This document shows, in pieces, positions 23,610 to 35,169 of a stretch of DNA of 64,000 nucleotides (positions within the stretch are counted from its first letter, which is position 1; each line of letters begins with the position of its first letter). Below the pieces are notes generated by a model. It saw nothing but the letters and a program-made list of their open reading frames with translations, was not told the DNA's origin and did no database searches. The position numbers and the translations under genes were made by a program. Source of the DNA: Yersinia kristensenii (GTDB lineage Bacteria > Pseudomonadota > Gammaproteobacteria > Enterobacterales > Enterobacteriaceae); NCBI RefSeq assembly GCF_900460525.1, contig NZ_UHIY01000001.1:558001-622000 (forward strand), in the 5' to 3' direction.

Positions 23610-24262
23610 TGGAACCCTATAACCCCCCACGCGATCCTTGGCTGCTCATCCTGTTTCAGGATGAGCACATCATGGTGGTGAACAAACCGAGCGGATTACT
23701 TTCTGTACCTGGCCGTGCGCCGGAGAACAAAGACAGCATCATGACGCGTATTCAGGCGGATTATCCTACGGCTGAATCTGTTCACCGGCTGGATATGGCA
23801 ACCAGTGGCGTGATTGTGGTGGCTTTGACCAAAGCGGCTGAGCGCGAGCTGAAGCGGCAATTTCGCGAGCGCGAGCCGAAAAAATCTTATATTGCGCGGG
23901 TATGGGGCCATTTGGCGCAAGATGAAGGGTTGATTGACCTGCCTTTAATTTGCGACTGGCCGAACCGGCCCAAACAAAAAGTGTGTTACGAAACCGGTAA
24001 ATCTTCGCAAACTCAGTATCAAGTGTTATCTCGGGATGCGGACGGCAGTACGCGAGTGAAGTTATCCCCCATTACCGGCCGTTCACACCAATTACGGGTT
24101 CATATGCTGGCGATGGGTCACCCAATCCTCGGTGATGGTTTCTATGCCCATCCCGAAGCGAAAGCGATGGCTCCCCGGTTGCAGTTACATGCTCAAGAGT
24201 TATGTATTACTCACCCGGAATTTGGCACAGCAATGCATTTTACCTGCGATCCAGAGTTTTAA
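23609..24262 (+). CDS. rluA: Dual-specificity 23S rRNA/tRNA pseudouridine synthase RluA
   Basis: 217 residues. RluA makes pseudouridine 746 in 23S rRNA and pseudouridine 32 in some tRNAs. The catalytic aspartate is Asp62 in VHRLDMATSG. The family end motif GRSHQLRVHMLAMGHPILGD is present (split here by line of motif: GRSHQLR, HPILGD). It starts in the rapA stop codon and is followed by a shared bidirectional hairpin with djlA. Confidence 0.95.
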   Translation: MEPYNPPRDPWLLILFQDEHIMVVNKPSGLLSVPGRAPENKDSIMTRIQADYPTAESVHRLDMATSGVIVVALTKAAERELKRQFREREPKKSYIARVWGHLAQDEGLIDLPLICDWPNRPKQKVCYETGKSSQTQYQVLSRDADGSTRVKLSPITGRSHQLRVHMLAMGHPILGDGFYAHPEAKAMAPRLQLHAQELCITHPEFGTAMHFTCDPEF

Positions 24263-24290
24263 TTTTTCAGTAGTAGATCGGGCCAGAATC

Positions 24291-24327
24291 AAACTAGATC
24301 GGAACAGAAGATCCGATCTAGTTTTGG
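24291..24327. terminator. Bidirectional terminator between rluA and djlA
   Basis: A 12-bp perfect stem, AAACTAGATCGG with CCGATCTAGTTT, with a 10-base loop lies between two convergent genes and is followed by a T-rich tract on the plus strand. Confidence 0.75.
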
Positions 24328-24347
24328 TTTCGCTGACACCACCACCC

Positions 24348-25169
24348 TTACTTAAATCCTTTCTCGCGCTTAATCAAATCATACGCGGCTTGAATCTCTT
24401 GAGCTTTTTGCTTAGCCATCTCCATCATTTCCGGCGGCAAACCTTTCGCCACCAGCTTATCTGGATGATGCTCTCCCATCAGCTTACGGTAAGCCCGTTT
24501 GATGGTCACACTATCATCCGTGCTGCTGACACCCAGCACTTTGCAGGCATCCGCCAATGTCGGGCCTTGTGGCGCTTGCTGGTAGCCTCCTTGAGAATAA
24601 CCACTCTGCTGGCCCTGCCAACCGCCAAACTGACGCCCGCCCTCAATCATGCTCAGGAACTGATCAAACTGACCACGGGAGATCCCCAATTCTTCAGCAA
24701 TGACATACAAAACCTGCCGTTCATTAGGATGCAAAGAGCCGTCAGCAAATGCGGCTTGTAACTGAATTTCCAGAAACATCCGAATTAAATCAAAACGACC
24801 AAAGCAAACACCACGAAGTTGCTGCAATCTTTCACGCAACGGGAACCCACTCTCTTTCCCCTCGCGGAACGCTTGCTGTGCCGCTGTTCGTGCCTCGCCA
24901 TGCAATTGCATTCTATCCATCAATTGGCTGGCAAGTTGAATATCAACCTCCGTCACCCGCCCCTTGGCCTTGGTTAAATGCCCCATGACCTGAAAAGTGG
25001 TGCGGAAAAAAATTAATTGTCGTGTTTGTTGATCGGCAAAATAGCCGCGGCGCTTTGTACTACGCGCCTTGTCGACCATATGGCCAACCAGCAACCCCAA
25101 GATTGCACCCCAGCCGCCACCGGACATAAAGCCCAATATCAGACCGAGCAGTTTTCCCCAATACCGCAT
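24348..25169 (-). CDS. djlA: Membrane-anchored DnaJ-like co-chaperone DjlA
   Basis: 273 residues. A single N-terminal transmembrane segment (about residues 7-30, Gly-rich, dimerising type in DjlA) is followed by a TerB-like central domain, a Gly/Gln-rich linker (about 178-200) and a C-terminal J domain with the HPD triad in HHPDK. It stimulates DnaK at the inner membrane and has been linked to capsule (Rcs) signalling. Divergent from lptD. Confidence 0.96.
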   Translation of the reverse strand: MRYWGKLLGLILGFMSGGGWGAILGLLVGHMVDKARSTKRRGYFADQQTRQLIFFRTTFQVMGHLTKAKGRVTEVDIQLASQLMDRMQLHGEARTAAQQAFREGKESGFPLRERLQQLRGVCFGRFDLIRMFLEIQLQAAFADGSLHPNERQVLYVIAEELGISRGQFDQFLSMIEGGRQFGGWQGQQSGYSQGGYQQAPQGPTLADACKVLGVSSTDDSVTIKRAYRKLMGEHHPDKLVAKGLPPEMMEMAKQKAQEIQAAYDLIKREKGFK

Positions 25170-25353
25170 ATACTCCTCAATTCATCATGCCGTCAGTCAA
25201 AATTTGCATTATCATACTCGGCATTCAGCTCAGCGCCTAACAGCGAGACGTGTAAACGGCCGGATTTAACGCTAGCGCAACTGTGATGAGTAATATAGTC
25301 TCAGACCGTTTGCCGGCATGATGCCCCCCGATGACGGAACACCAAAACCGCGT

Positions 25354-27720
25354 ATGAAAAAAAGATTCCCAACACTGCTGGCCACATTGATATGGACGGC
25401 ACTATATAGCCAGCACACTCTGGCTGACCTTTCCGAGCAATGTATGCTTGGGGTACCGACCTATGACCAACCTTTGGTCACAGGCGATCCGAATCAGCTG
25501 CCGGTTCGTATTAATGCGGATAAAACCGAAGCCAATTACCCGGATAATGCCCTGTTCACCGGCAATGTTATTGTCCAACAAGGCAATAGCACCCTGACGG
25601 CTAATCAGGTTGAGCTAAATCAAGTACAAAAGCCGGGCGAAGCTATTCCGGTTCGTACCGTCACAGCAACCGGTGACGTTAATTACGACGATCCGCAAAT
25701 TAAGCTGAAAGGGCCAAAAGGCTGGTCAAACCTGAATACCAAAGATACTGATATGGATAAAGGCAAATATCAGATGGTTGGTCGTCAGGGGCGTGGTGAC
25801 GCAGACCAGATGAAATTACGTGGCCAAAACCGCTATACCATTTTAGAGAATGGGACATTCACTTCTTGCTTACCCGGTGATAATAGCTGGAGCGTAGTGG
25901 GCTCCGAAGTGATCCATGACCGCGAAGAACAAGTCGCAGAAATCTGGAATGCTCGTTTTAAAATTGGCAAAGTGCCGGTCTTCTACAGCCCATACATGCA
26001 ATTACCGATTGGTGACAAGCGCCGGTCTGGCTTCCTGATCCCAAATGCTAAGTACACCAGTAATAACGGCTTTGAATTTACGCTGCCGTATTATTGGAAC
26101 ATTGCGCCAAACTTCGATGCCACCATCACCCCCCATTACATGGAGCGGCGTGGTTTGCAGTGGCAAAATGAGTTCCGCTATTTGCTGGCCCCCGGTATTG
26201 GTACCATGGCGTTGGATTGGCTCCCAAATGACCGCTTATATCACGGGACTGATGGCACCGATAAAGATGCGACCCGCTGGTTGTACTACTGGAGCCATTC
26301 GGGGGTGATGGATAAAGTCTGGCGCTTCAACGTCAACTATACCCGTGTCAGTGACCCGACTTATTTTACCGATTTAACCTCACAATACGGTTCGACTACT
26401 GACGGCTATGCCACACAAATTTTCAGTGTGGGTTATGCTAACCAGAACTGGGATGCCACCCTGGCCTCCAAACAGTTCCAGGTATTTACTACCGGTGGTA
26501 ACAGTAATGCTTACCGCGCCCAGCCTCAGCTGGACATGAACTACTACAAAAATGATATTGGCCCGTTTGATTTACATGTCTATAGCCAAGCGGCCAAATT
26601 CACCAGCGTCAGTCCGTATAATCCGGAAGCCAGCCGTTTCCATCTCGAACCGTCAGTGAATCTGCCCTTAGCCAACGGTTGGGGTAGCTTAAATACCGAA
26701 GCTAAATTACTGGCAACCCATTATCAGCAAGATGTTCCAGACGGCTTTGCTACCTACTATAAAAGACAGAAAGGCCAGAAAGCGATAGTTCCTGACTTGA
26801 AAGACTCAGTTGACCGCGTGATACCACAGTTTAAAGTGGACGGAAAAGTGGTCTTTGACCGGCCAATGGACTGGGCAACAGGTTTCACCCAAACATTGGA
26901 GCCGCGCGTACAGTATCTTTACGTTCCTTACCGGAATCAGGATGATATCTATATTTACGACACCACACTGATGCAGTCGGACTACTCCGGCCTGTTCCGT
27001 GACCGTACTTATAGTGGTCTCGATCGCATAGCTTCAGCCAATCAGGTGTCCACCGGTTTAACTTCTCGCATTTATGATGATGAACTGGTTGAACGTTTTA
27101 ACATTTCAGTGGGTCAAATCTATTACTTTAGCCGTTCGCGTACCGGTAATATCGAAAGCATTGATAATAGTGATGATACCGGTAGCTTGGTTTGGGCGGG
27201 TGATTCCTTCTGGCGCATTAGTGACCAACTGGGCCTGAAAGGCGGCGCGCAGTATGATACCCGCTTGGGGAGTTTAACCCTGGGTAATGCGGTAATGGAG
27301 TATAGAAAAGACTCAGAGCGTATGATTCAACTGAATTATCGCTATGCCAGCCCGGAATATATTCAAGCAGCAGTGCCTAACGTGAGAAGCCCAGGCTACC
27401 AACAGGGCATTTCTCAGATTGGCACCACGGCCAGTTGGCCGGTTGCTGACCGCTGGGCATTGGTTGGGGCTTATTATTACGATACCAAAGCCAATCAGCC
27501 TGCAAGTCAATTGGTTGGCGTACAATACAATACTTGCTGTTGGGCAATTAACTTAGGTTATGAACGGAAAATTACGGGCTGGAATACGCGAAATGAAACC
27601 AGCAAATATGACAACAAAATTAGCTTTAACATCGAATTACGAGGTCTGAGCAGCGACCATAGCCTGGGGACTACGCAGATGCTAGGCTCAGGTATTCTGC
27701 CTTATCAAAGTGCATTCTGA
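25354..27720 (+). CDS. lptD: LPS-assembly outer-membrane protein LptD
   Basis: 788 residues. With LptE it inserts lipopolysaccharide in the outer leaflet. The signal peptide starts [19 protein letters not shown]; an N-terminal periplasmic OstA/LptA-like jellyroll follows, then the 26-strand barrel. The four disulfide cysteines are kept: one in SEQCMLG, one in FTSCLPG and the CC pair in NTCCWAI. I chose ATG 25354 since it places the signal peptide at the N-terminus; in-frame ATGs at 25318 and 25321 would add 12 or 11 polar residues. First gene of the conserved surA-pdxA-rsmA-apaGH string. Confidence 0.97.
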   Translation: MKKRFPTLLATLIWTALYSQHTLADLSEQCMLGVPTYDQPLVTGDPNQLPVRINADKTEANYPDNALFTGNVIVQQGNSTLTANQVELNQVQKPGEAIPVRTVTATGDVNYDDPQIKLKGPKGWSNLNTKDTDMDKGKYQMVGRQGRGDADQMKLRGQNRYTILENGTFTSCLPGDNSWSVVGSEVIHDREEQVAEIWNARFKIGKVPVFYSPYMQLPIGDKRRSGFLIPNAKYTSNNGFEFTLPYYWNIAPNFDATITPHYMERRGLQWQNEFRYLLAPGIGTMALDWLPNDRLYHGTDGTDKDATRWLYYWSHSGVMDKVWRFNVNYTRVSDPTYFTDLTSQYGSTTDGYATQIFSVGYANQNWDATLASKQFQVFTTGGNSNAYRAQPQLDMNYYKNDIGPFDLHVYSQAAKFTSVSPYNPEASRFHLEPSVNLPLANGWGSLNTEAKLLATHYQQDVPDGFATYYKRQKGQKAIVPDLKDSVDRVIPQFKVDGKVVFDRPMDWATGFTQTLEPRVQYLYVPYRNQDDIYIYDTTLMQSDYSGLFRDRTYSGLDRIASANQVSTGLTSRIYDDELVERFNISVGQIYYFSRSRTGNIESIDNSDDTGSLVWAGDSFWRISDQLGLKGGAQYDTRLGSLTLGNAVMEYRKDSERMIQLNYRYASPEYIQAAVPNVRSPGYQQGISQIGTTASWPVADRWALVGAYYYDTKANQPASQLVGVQYNTCCWAINLGYERKITGWNTRNETSKYDNKISFNIELRGLSSDHSLGTTQMLGSGILPYQSAF

Positions 27721-27787
27721 TACTGTGTAACACACTGAATACAGTGAATTTTAACCCGCTAAAGCGGATTACATAAATGGAAAAGGT

Positions 27788-29092
27788 ATGAAGAACTGGA
27801 GAACGCTTATTCTCGGATTGGTTGTCTGTGCCAATACCGCGTTCGCAGCACCACAAGAAGTTGATAAAGTTGCCGCAGTGGTTGATAACGGCGTCGTCCT
27901 GCAAAGCGATGTCGACGGCCTGTTACAATCAGTGAAACTGAATGCACAGCAAGCAGGGCAAGAAGTGCCGGATGATGCGACATTGCGTCATCAAATTCTT
28001 GAACGCCTGATCATGGATAATATCCAATTACAGATGGCCAAGAAGATGGGCATTACTATCAGTGACGAAGCGCTGGATAAAGCCATTGCTGATATTGCCG
28101 CGCAAAACCGGATGACTCCTGACCAGATGCGTAGCCGTTTAGCGGCCGACGGTCTGAATTACGACACTTACCGTGAGCAAATCCGCAAAGAAATGCTGAC
28201 GTCAGAAGTGCGTAACAATGAAGTACGCCGCCGTATAACGATTCTGCCGCAAGAAGTTGAAGCGCTGGCAAAACAAGTGGGTAACCAAACCAGCGGTGAT
28301 ACGGAATTGAACCTCAGCCACATCCTGATCCCATTACCTGAAAACCCGTCGCAACAACAGGTTGATCAGGCTGAAGATGTGGCTAACAAATTGGTCTCTG
28401 ACATCAAAGGCGGGGCTGATTTTGGTAAATTGGCTATCGCCAACTCAGCTGACTCTCAGGCGCTGAAAGGCGGCCAGATGGGCTGGGGTAAATTGCAGGA
28501 ATTGCCTTCTTTGTTTGCGGAAAGACTGCAATCAGCTAACAAAGGTGATGTTGTTGGCCCAATCCGTTCCGGTGTCGGCTTCCATATTCTGAAAGTGAAT
28601 GATATCCGTGGTGGTGATAACACGGTTTCTGTTACCGAAGTTCACGCCCGCCACATTTTGCTAAAACCGTCACCGGTCATGACTGACGATCAGGCCCGTG
28701 CCAAGTTAGCGGCTGCGGCTGCGGATATTAAGAGCGGGAAAACCGACTTCGCCACTATCGCCAAAGAAATTTCTCAGGATCCGGGTTCTGCTATGCAAGG
28801 TGGTGATTTGGGTTGGGCTTCGCCAGACATCTATGATCCCGCATTCCGTGATGCACTGATGAAACTGAAAAAAGGCGAAATCAGCACACCGGTTCATTCT
28901 TCTTTCGGCTGGCATTTAATTCAGGTTGTTGATACCCGTCAGGTAGACAAAACTGATGCAGCACAGAAAGATCGGGCGTACCGTATGCTCTTTAGCCGTA
29001 AGTTTGCAGAAGAAGCTCAAACCTGGATGCAAGAGCAACGCGCCGCAGCTTATGTGAAAATTCTTGATGGTAGTGATGCAAAAACACAATAA
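27788..29092 (+). CDS. surA: Periplasmic chaperone / peptidyl-prolyl isomerase SurA
   Basis: 434 residues with an N-terminal signal peptide (cleavage near AFA|APQ). A chaperone N-domain is followed by two parvulin domains (about 170-275 and 285-375) and a C-terminal helix. It escorts outer-membrane proteins, including LptD encoded just upstream, to the Bam machine. The start lies 67 bases after lptD. Confidence 0.97.
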   Translation: MKNWRTLILGLVVCANTAFAAPQEVDKVAAVVDNGVVLQSDVDGLLQSVKLNAQQAGQEVPDDATLRHQILERLIMDNIQLQMAKKMGITISDEALDKAIADIAAQNRMTPDQMRSRLAADGLNYDTYREQIRKEMLTSEVRNNEVRRRITILPQEVEALAKQVGNQTSGDTELNLSHILIPLPENPSQQQVDQAEDVANKLVSDIKGGADFGKLAIANSADSQALKGGQMGWGKLQELPSLFAERLQSANKGDVVGPIRSGVGFHILKVNDIRGGDNTVSVTEVHARHILLKPSPVMTDDQARAKLAAAAADIKSGKTDFATIAKEISQDPGSAMQGGDLGWASPDIYDPAFRDALMKLKKGEISTPVHSSFGWHLIQVVDTRQVDKTDAAQKDRAYRMLFSRKFAEEAQTWMQEQRAAAYVKILDGSDAKTQ

Positions 29093-30071
29093 TCGGATTG
29101 TTATCACCCCCGGCGAGCCTGCCGGGGTTGGGCCGGATTTAGTCGTCGCCTTAGCACAGCAGGATTGGCCTGTTGAGCTGGTGGTGTGCGCTGATCCGGC
29201 CTTGCTACTTGCTCGCGCCAACCAACTTAACCTGCCATTGCAGCTCCGTGAATATCAGCAAGATCAATCCGCATTGGCGCAACAAGCTGGCACTCTGACT
29301 ATCTTGCCAGTGAAAATTGCCGCTGAGGTGATCCCCGGTCAGCTTGATATCAAAAACAGCCACTATGTGGTGGAGACACTGGCTAAAGCCTGTGATGGCG
29401 CAATCAGTGGCGAATTTGCCGCATTGGTCACTGGCCCGGTACAGAAAAGCATTATCAATGATGCAGGAATCCCTTTTATCGGGCACACTGAGTTCTTTGC
29501 TGACCGCAGCCACTGCCCACGGGTAGTGATGATGTTGGCAACAGAAGAGCTGCGTGTCGCGTTGGCAACCACTCACTTGCCTTTACTGGCAGTGCCGGGG
29601 GCCATCACTCAGGCTAGTCTGCATGAAGTTATCACCATTCTTGATAATGACCTGAGAACCAAATTTGGTATTAGCCAACCACAGATTTATGTGTGTGGGC
29701 TGAATCCACATGCGGGCGAAGGTGGTCATATGGGCCATGAAGAGATCGATACCATTATTCCTGCGTTAGAGGCATTGCGTCAGCAAGGAATAAACCTTAT
29801 CGGCCCGCTCCCCGCGGACACACTATTTCAGCCTAAATATCTGCAACATGCCGATGCCGTTCTTGCCATGTACCATGATCAAGGGTTGCCAGTACTGAAA
29901 TATCAAGGGTTTGGCCGAGCGGTCAATATCACACTCGGGCTACCTTTTATCCGCACATCTGTGGATCACGGTACCGCTTTAGAACTCGCCGCAACCGGTT
30001 CTGCTGATGTCGGCAGTTTCATTACGGCATTAAACTTAGCCATTAAAATGATAAATAACAGCAATGAATAA
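29076..30071 (+). CDS. pdxA: 4-hydroxythreonine-4-phosphate dehydrogenase
   Basis: 331 residues. An NAD-dependent, metal-requiring enzyme of the DXP-dependent pyridoxal phosphate pathway. Metal-ligand and substrate motifs [14 protein letters not shown] and MYHDQG are intact. Several in-frame starts lie close together (TTG 29064, ATG 29067, GTG 29073, ATG 29076). I chose ATG 29076, which overlaps the end of surA by 17 bases and best fits the family N-terminus. The 3' end overlaps rsmA by 8 bases. Confidence 0.96.
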   Translation: MQKHNNRIVITPGEPAGVGPDLVVALAQQDWPVELVVCADPALLLARANQLNLPLQLREYQQDQSALAQQAGTLTILPVKIAAEVIPGQLDIKNSHYVVETLAKACDGAISGEFAALVTGPVQKSIINDAGIPFIGHTEFFADRSHCPRVVMMLATEELRVALATTHLPLLAVPGAITQASLHEVITILDNDLRTKFGISQPQIYVCGLNPHAGEGGHMGHEEIDTIIPALEALRQQGINLIGPLPADTLFQPKYLQHADAVLAMYHDQGLPVLKYQGFGRAVNITLGLPFIRTSVDHGTALELAATGSADVGSFITALNLAIKMINNSNE

Positions 30072-30882
30072 TAGAGTCCACCAAGGGCACTTTGCCCGCA
30101 AACGCTTTGGACAAAACTTTTTAAACGATCAGTTTGTCATCGACAGCATTGTCTCCGCTATCCATCCGGTTCCTGGTGAAGCGGTCGTAGAGATTGGCCC
30201 CGGTTTAGGCGCATTGACTGAACCAGTAGCCGCTCGTATGGATCATATGACAGTCATCGAGCTAGACCGCGATTTGGCCGCTCGTCTGGCTAGCCATCCT
30301 CAACTGAAAGACAAGCTCACTATCCATCAAGAAGATGCGATGAAAATCAATTTTTCTGAGCTAGCAGAGCAAGCAGGGCAATCATTACGGGTCTTTGGTA
30401 ACTTGCCCTACAACATCTCGACCCCGCTGATGTTTCATCTTTTCAGCTATACTAATGCAATCCGCGATATGCATTTCATGTTGCAAAAAGAGGTGGTTAA
30501 CCGCCTGGTTGCAGGGCCTAACAGTAAAGCTTATGGCCGTCTGACCGTAATGGCGCAATACTATTGCAACGTCATCCCGGTGCTGGAAGTGCCGCCAACT
30601 GCATTTACCCCAGCCCCAAAAGTGGATTCAGCCGTGGTGCGTCTTATTCCTCATGTGAATATGCCTAACCCGGTGGGCGATGTGCGGATGCTGACCCGCA
30701 TTACCACGCAAGCATTCAACCAGCGCAGAAAAACCGTGCGTAATAGCTTGGGTGACCTATTCACTTCAGAGCAATTAATCGAATTAGGTATTGACCCGAT
30801 AATGCGGGCAGAGAATATTTCGGTAGCACAATACTGTAAGCTGGCTAATTGGCTTTCAGCTCAATCGGCACCACAAGAATAA
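30064..30882 (+). CDS. rsmA: 16S rRNA dimethyladenosine transferase RsmA (KsgA)
   Basis: 272 residues. It dimethylates A1518 and A1519 of 16S rRNA late in 30S maturation. The SAM-binding motif [12 protein letters not shown] and the catalytic GNLPYNIS are present. ATG 30064 overlaps the end of pdxA, which is the usual arrangement in enterobacteria. Confidence 0.98.
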   Translation: MNNRVHQGHFARKRFGQNFLNDQFVIDSIVSAIHPVPGEAVVEIGPGLGALTEPVAARMDHMTVIELDRDLAARLASHPQLKDKLTIHQEDAMKINFSELAEQAGQSLRVFGNLPYNISTPLMFHLFSYTNAIRDMHFMLQKEVVNRLVAGPNSKAYGRLTVMAQYYCNVIPVLEVPPTAFTPAPKVDSAVVRLIPHVNMPNPVGDVRMLTRITTQAFNQRRKTVRNSLGDLFTSEQLIELGIDPIMRAENISVAQYCKLANWLSAQSAPQE

Positions 30883-30895
30883 GCAGGAGCACATT

Positions 30896-31273
30896 ATGAT
30901 TGAACAGCCCCGCGTTTGTGTACAGGTACAAAGTATCTATGTGGAAACTCAGTCGATACCTGATGAAGAACGTTTTGTCTTCGCCTATACCGTGACGATT
31001 CGTAATTTGGGCCGTTCAAATGTGCAACTTATTGGCCGCTATTGGTTAATTACCAATAGCAATGGCCGACAGACAGAAGTTCAGGGCGAAGGAGTCATTG
31101 GCGAACAGCCATTGATCCTGCCAGGTAACGAGTTTCAATACACCAGCGGAGCTGTTCTAGAAACGCCGCTGGGTACCATGGAAGGGCACTATGAGATGGT
31201 TGACCACCTTGGTCAGGCTTTCCGTACTGTGATTCCGGTGTTCCGTTTAGCGATCCCCGCACTTATCCATTAA
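30896..31273 (+). CDS. apaG: ApaG/CorD family protein
   Basis: 125 residues, an FN3-like beta-sandwich protein. The nucleotide-binding-like GxGxxG-type loop GEGVIGEQP is visible. Its biochemical role is unsettled; in Salmonella CorD affects cobalt and magnesium tolerance. Always found between rsmA and apaH in this order. AGGAG precedes the ATG. Confidence 0.96.
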   Translation: MIEQPRVCVQVQSIYVETQSIPDEERFVFAYTVTIRNLGRSNVQLIGRYWLITNSNGRQTEVQGEGVIGEQPLILPGNEFQYTSGAVLETPLGTMEGHYEMVDHLGQAFRTVIPVFRLAIPALIH

Positions 31274-31287
31274 CCCTGACCTCAACT

Positions 31288-32166
31288 ATGTCTACTTATC
31301 TTATTGGCGATGTTCATGGCTGCCTTGATGAGTTACTCGCGCTATTAGCGCAGGTGAACTTTGATTCGCAGCAAGATACCTTGTGGCTGACCGGTGATTT
31401 AGTTGCCCGAGGCCCGGCTTCACTGGATGTATTACGTTACGTCCGCTCACTGGGGCCAGCCGTCCGGATGGTTCTGGGTAACCATGACCTGCATTTGCTG
31501 GCGGTTTATGCTGGCATCAGCCGCAATAAACCCAAAGACCGTATCACTCCACTGCTTGAAGCCCCTGATGCTGACGAGCTCATTAATTGGTTACGTCGCC
31601 AACCGGTTTTGCAGGTTGATGACGAATTAAAATTGATTATGGCCCACGCCGGTATTACCCCTCAGTGGGATATCGAAACAGCCCAGATGTGTGCCCGTGA
31701 AGTAGAGGCCGTCTTAAGCAGTGATAGCTACCCGCTATTCCTTGATGCAATGTACGGTGATATGCCCAACAACTGGTCACCAGAATTGACCGGTTTAGCG
31801 CGTTTGCGTTTTAGCACTAATGCATTGACCCGCATGCGTTTTTGCTTCCCAAATGGGCAACTGGATATGATCTGTAAAGACACGCCAGAAAATGCCCCTG
31901 CCCCGCTTAAACCTTGGTTTGAGCTACCGCGACTGGTCAGCCCTGAGTATTCAATTATCTTTGGTCACTGGGCATCGCTGGAAGGAAAAGGGGTTCCTGA
32001 AGGGATTTATGGGCTGGATACAGGTTGTTGCTGGGGGGGCAATTTAACTCTGCTCCGTTGGGAAGATAAACGTTATTTCACCCAACCTGCTTTCAAAGTT
32101 GAAGCTGAAACAACCCAAACTGACGAAATAACCGCGGCAGTAAAAGATCCGTCTAACTATTTGTAA
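31288..32166 (+). CDS. apaH: Symmetrical bis(5'-nucleosyl)-tetraphosphatase ApaH
   Basis: 292 residues, phosphoprotein-phosphatase-like metallophosphoesterase that cleaves Ap4A to two ADP and also decaps Np4-RNA. The metal motifs [14 protein letters not shown] and GNHD are intact at the N-terminus. Starts 14 bases after apaG; last gene of the lptD-apaH run. Confidence 0.97.
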   Translation: MSTYLIGDVHGCLDELLALLAQVNFDSQQDTLWLTGDLVARGPASLDVLRYVRSLGPAVRMVLGNHDLHLLAVYAGISRNKPKDRITPLLEAPDADELINWLRRQPVLQVDDELKLIMAHAGITPQWDIETAQMCAREVEAVLSSDSYPLFLDAMYGDMPNNWSPELTGLARLRFSTNALTRMRFCFPNGQLDMICKDTPENAPAPLKPWFELPRLVSPEYSIIFGHWASLEGKGVPEGIYGLDTGCCWGGNLTLLRWEDKRYFTQPAFKVEAETTQTDEITAAVKDPSNYL

Positions 32167-32220
32167 AATATTAATAATTAGAAACTGACAATTAGAAAAA
32201 CCTACTAACAAAGTGGATAA

Positions 32221-32290
32221 GCGGGGAAATGTACCGAATGGGTCGTAACGGCGTGAACTGTCGGAGTGCCCATCGGTGCAGTCACCCCGC
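32221..32290. repeat. 70-bp nested-palindrome repeat C, copy 1
   Basis: Bounded by the inverted ends GCGGGG and CCCCGC, with an inner stem ACCGAATGGG/CCCATCGGT and a loop. It shares the core GGGTCGTA-CG...GTCG...AGTGCCC-T-GG-GC-GTCA-CC with 61691-61760. It lies between the convergent apaH and folA. The nested stems suggest a structured RNA or REP-like unit. Confidence 0.7.
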
Positions 32291-32359
32291 CAGTCTCAGT
32301 GCGACAAAATAGGTTTGTCATCAACCTCGCTTTTTTCTAACTTAAGATTGCAAGTGCAA

Positions 32360-32842
32360 TTAGCGGCGCTCAAGGATCTCGAAGCAATAGCTGTGTGAGT
32401 TCGCCTCATCTGCATCATGGAACTCACTAAAGGTGCTTTCCCATTCATCAGGTTCATAGTCTGGGAAGTGTGTATCACCACCAACTTCAGCATCAATGTG
32501 AGTGAGATACATGCGATTAGCACGGTCTAAGAATTGCTTATAGACACGCCCACCGCCCATCACCATCACTTCTGCGACATCCCCCGCCAAGGCCAGCGCG
32601 TCGTCAATAGAGGTAGCCCAGGTTACGCGGTCATCAGTGCCCGGTTGGCTACTGATAACAATATTCAACCGCCCAGGTAGAGGGCGACCGATAGATTCGA
32701 ATGTCTTGCGACCCATAATTACCGGTTTATTTAGCGTGTTACGTTTGAACCACGCTAAGTCAGCCGGTAGGTGCCATGGCATGGCATTTTCCATACCAAT
32801 AACGCGATCCGCTGCCAATGCAGCGATCAGGCTGATAATCAT
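32360..32842 (-). CDS. folA: Dihydrofolate reductase
   Basis: 160 residues. NADPH-dependent reduction of dihydrofolate; target of trimethoprim. The catalytic acid is Asp28 in [10 protein letters not shown] (Asp27 in E. coli; one extra Ile at position 3 here). The NADPH loop VMGGGRVY and the end YCFEILERR are typical. Convergent with apaH. Confidence 0.98.
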   Translation of the reverse strand: MIISLIAALAADRVIGMENAMPWHLPADLAWFKRNTLNKPVIMGRKTFESIGRPLPGRLNIVISSQPGTDDRVTWATSIDDALALAGDVAEVMVMGGGRVYKQFLDRANRMYLTHIDAEVGGDTHFPDYEPDEWESTFSEFHDADEANSHSYCFEILERR

Positions 32843-32991
32843 TATTAAACCCTGTAGGCTGCGAGAGCCAGTCCCGAAAAATTGCTCACACTATACGGAA
32901 AGCCTAATCCAGCGTCGATAGCGATAAGCAGGCTAATCACACATATAAGACTGCTCCTAGCCCAAGACCCAGAACAGGGGCGAAAAAAGCC

Positions 32992-33462
32992 TTATACACC
33001 AGGGCGTTTGCGATATAACCATAATCCAGGCAAGGATAAACCAATCGACAACGCACCGACAATAAATGATGCCTTCAAGAAATTAGTCACCATCGTGGAC
33101 ATTAATGCCTCGGTGTAACCCAGATGAGAAATCTCTACGACTGATATCATCGCGGTATAAGCAGAAATCCCAGGGAACATAGGAATGACGGCAGCAACAG
33201 TGAAAACTTTCGGGTGTGCCAGCAACCAGCGCGACCAATTAATGCCGATGACGCCAATCATAATTGAAGCCAATAATGAAGCTGGCTCGATATTCATACC
33301 GAAATGAATCATCAACATACGCGAGCCGTGCCCAACCGCACCCAGCAATGCGCAGTAACGTAATGCCCGCACCGGCACATTAAATACCATCGCAAAACCC
33401 AGTGCCGGAATAGCCGCCAACACCATATCTTGCAATAATGCCCAGAGTAAATTCATCACCAT
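32992..33462 (-). CDS. yjjB: YjjB, threonine/serine-exporter-like C-terminal subunit (DUF3815)
   Basis: About 156 residues, four hydrophobic segments. It contains the E. coli YjjB segments [20 protein letters not shown] and [16 protein letters not shown]. YjjB and YjjP together are equivalent to a split ThrE exporter and have been implicated in succinate export. The start at 33462 overlaps the yjjP stop by several bases; a second ATG at 33456 is possible. The open frame extends upstream inside yjjP. Confidence 0.9.
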   Translation of the reverse strand: MVMNLLWALLQDMVLAAIPALGFAMVFNVPVRALRYCALLGAVGHGSRMLMIHFGMNIEPASLLASIMIGVIGINWSRWLLAHPKVFTVAAVIPMFPGISAYTAMISVVEISHLGYTEALMSTMVTNFLKASFIVGALSIGLSLPGLWLYRKRPGV

Positions 33463-34253
33463 CCCCGTAATCCCCACATCGCCATCGCGAATATCACGCC
33501 AATACAGGTTGATAACGTCAATAAACTGGCCATTGCCCAACGCGCAAGACCGGTATTCACGTGACCTTTAAACATATCGGCGACCGCATTGATCAGTGGG
33601 AATCCGGGAACTAACAGCAGCACACTCGCCGCCATTGCTACGCTGGAAGCCTCGTGGAAAAACGGTAAACGCATTAACAGCCCAGAAACGGATGTCGCGA
33701 CAAACGCTGTGATACAGAAGTTAATCAGCGGGTTCATATGGCGGGCTGTTAAGCTTTGGCGCACAAACATCGCCAGCCCACTGGCCAAAAAAGTGATGGA
33801 AAATGCGTCCCAACCACCGCCATTTAACTTGCTAAAACAGCCACATGATAAAGCAACCATCACCACCACTAGCCAACGCGGATACCGCAGCGGCTTAATA
33901 TGCTCCAGGCGTTTTTCTACATCTTTTATATCCAACAAATGATGCTCCGCCATAATCACAATATGCTGCACCTCTGTCACGACATGCATATTAATGCCAC
34001 GGTCAACATTTTTGCGGGTAGATGTCAGGCAATTGCCTTGGCTGATGGTGGTTAACACCACGGCATTAGCTGAGATGGAACTTTCGACACTGTCCATCCC
34101 CAACGCGATACCCAGGCGCGCGGATAGCTGCTCAACCAGCATACTTTCTGCACCGTGTTGTAGCAGCAACAATGCACACTTGATACACAACCGTGTGATT
34201 TCCCGCTGTTTCTGATTTGGTACCTCACTGCTTATCACATTGTCCAGACTCAT
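33456..34253 (-). CDS. yjjP: YjjP, threonine/serine-exporter-like N-terminal subunit (DUF1212)
   Basis: 265 residues: a soluble N-terminal half (about 1-125) with conserved Cys/Gly residues and a membrane C-terminal half with about five hydrophobic segments. It is coupled to yjjB by overlapping ends. In E. coli yjjPB lies near minute 99, so its presence between folA and carB is a lineage-specific arrangement. Confidence 0.92.
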   Translation of the reverse strand: MSLDNVISSEVPNQKQREITRLCIKCALLLLQHGAESMLVEQLSARLGIALGMDSVESSISANAVVLTTISQGNCLTSTRKNVDRGINMHVVTEVQHIVIMAEHHLLDIKDVEKRLEHIKPLRYPRWLVVVMVALSCGCFSKLNGGGWDAFSITFLASGLAMFVRQSLTARHMNPLINFCITAFVATSVSGLLMRLPFFHEASSVAMAASVLLLVPGFPLINAVADMFKGHVNTGLARWAMASLLTLSTCIGVIFAMAMWGLRGW

Positions 34254-34353
34254 ATTCGTGCATCACTATCCATCAAAAGAGTAAAAGATAAATGCAGGGA
34301 ACCCCCAGTGGCGCTATTATCGTCAAAAGCCCCCACTTTCACTCGGTACCCTT

Positions 34354-34968
34354 ATGCTTGAAACCTCTTTATTCGTCGCGACTATTGCTACATTGGGGAT
34401 GATCTCCCCCGGACCTGATTTTTTTTTGGTGATTAAAAACGCCGCCCGCTATCGCCGCCCGGCAGCAATGATGACAGCACTCGGCGTCATTTTGGGCGTC
34501 GCTACACATATGTCTTATTGCGTGGCTGGCCTGGCCGTGGTGATCACCACCACACCGTGGCTGTTCAATTTCCTGAAATATGCTGGGGCCTGCTATTTGA
34601 TCTGGATTGGTATCCAGGCACTGCTGTCGCGCGGAGAAAGTAAGCTCAGCATCGATAGCACCACACTCTCCCCCATCACACTGAAAGCCGCATTCTTGCA
34701 GGGATACCTTTGCAATTTATTGAATCCCAAAGCGACTCTCTTTTTCCTCGCCGTTTTCACACAAATATTACAGATTAACTCCGGCGTGGGTGAAAAACTG
34801 TGGTACGCCTCAATCATCTGGGTACTGGCCGTCATCTGGTGGCCTTTGTTGGTTATTCTGATTCAAAGTGCACCGGTGCGCCGTGGTTTGGCGAAGGCAC
34901 AAAAAGTTGTCGATAAAGTGCTGGGCGGCCTGTTGATCGGCTTGGGTATCAAAGTCGCACTGAGTTGA
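34354..34968 (+). CDS. LysE/RhtB-family amino-acid exporter
   Basis: 204 residues with six hydrophobic segments. The family signature is present near the N-terminus (GMISPGPDFFLVIKNA) together with NLLNPKATLFFLAVF in the middle. Members export threonine, homoserine lactone, leucine or lysine; the substrate here cannot be told from sequence. Divergent from yjjP with 100 bases between, so the three exporter genes form one accessory block between folA and carB. Confidence 0.9.
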   Translation: MLETSLFVATIATLGMISPGPDFFLVIKNAARYRRPAAMMTALGVILGVATHMSYCVAGLAVVITTTPWLFNFLKYAGACYLIWIGIQALLSRGESKLSIDSTTLSPITLKAAFLQGYLCNLLNPKATLFFLAVFTQILQINSGVGEKLWYASIIWVLAVIWWPLLVILIQSAPVRRGLAKAQKVVDKVLGGLLIGLGIKVALS

Positions 34969-35124
34969 TTCTACTCGCTGTTACCTACTCCGACTGCTAT
35001 CCACTATCTACATAAGCGCTAGTCGTAACATTGATCTTCACCAAGGTTGTTTATGAACAATATTATTGTTTATGAATAATACGGTTCTGATGGTTAAAAG
35101 CCGTCATTCGCTAAATAGCGAGCA

Positions 35125-35152
35125 TAAAAAAGGGCGATGTCTCCATCGCCCT
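35125..35152 (-). terminator. Intrinsic terminator of carAB
   Basis: On the minus strand a 9-bp stem AGGGCGATG/CATCGCCCT with loop GAGA is followed by a T6 run, 18 bases after the carB stop. Confidence 0.92.
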
Positions 35153-35169
35153 ACTATTTACCGCCAAAA

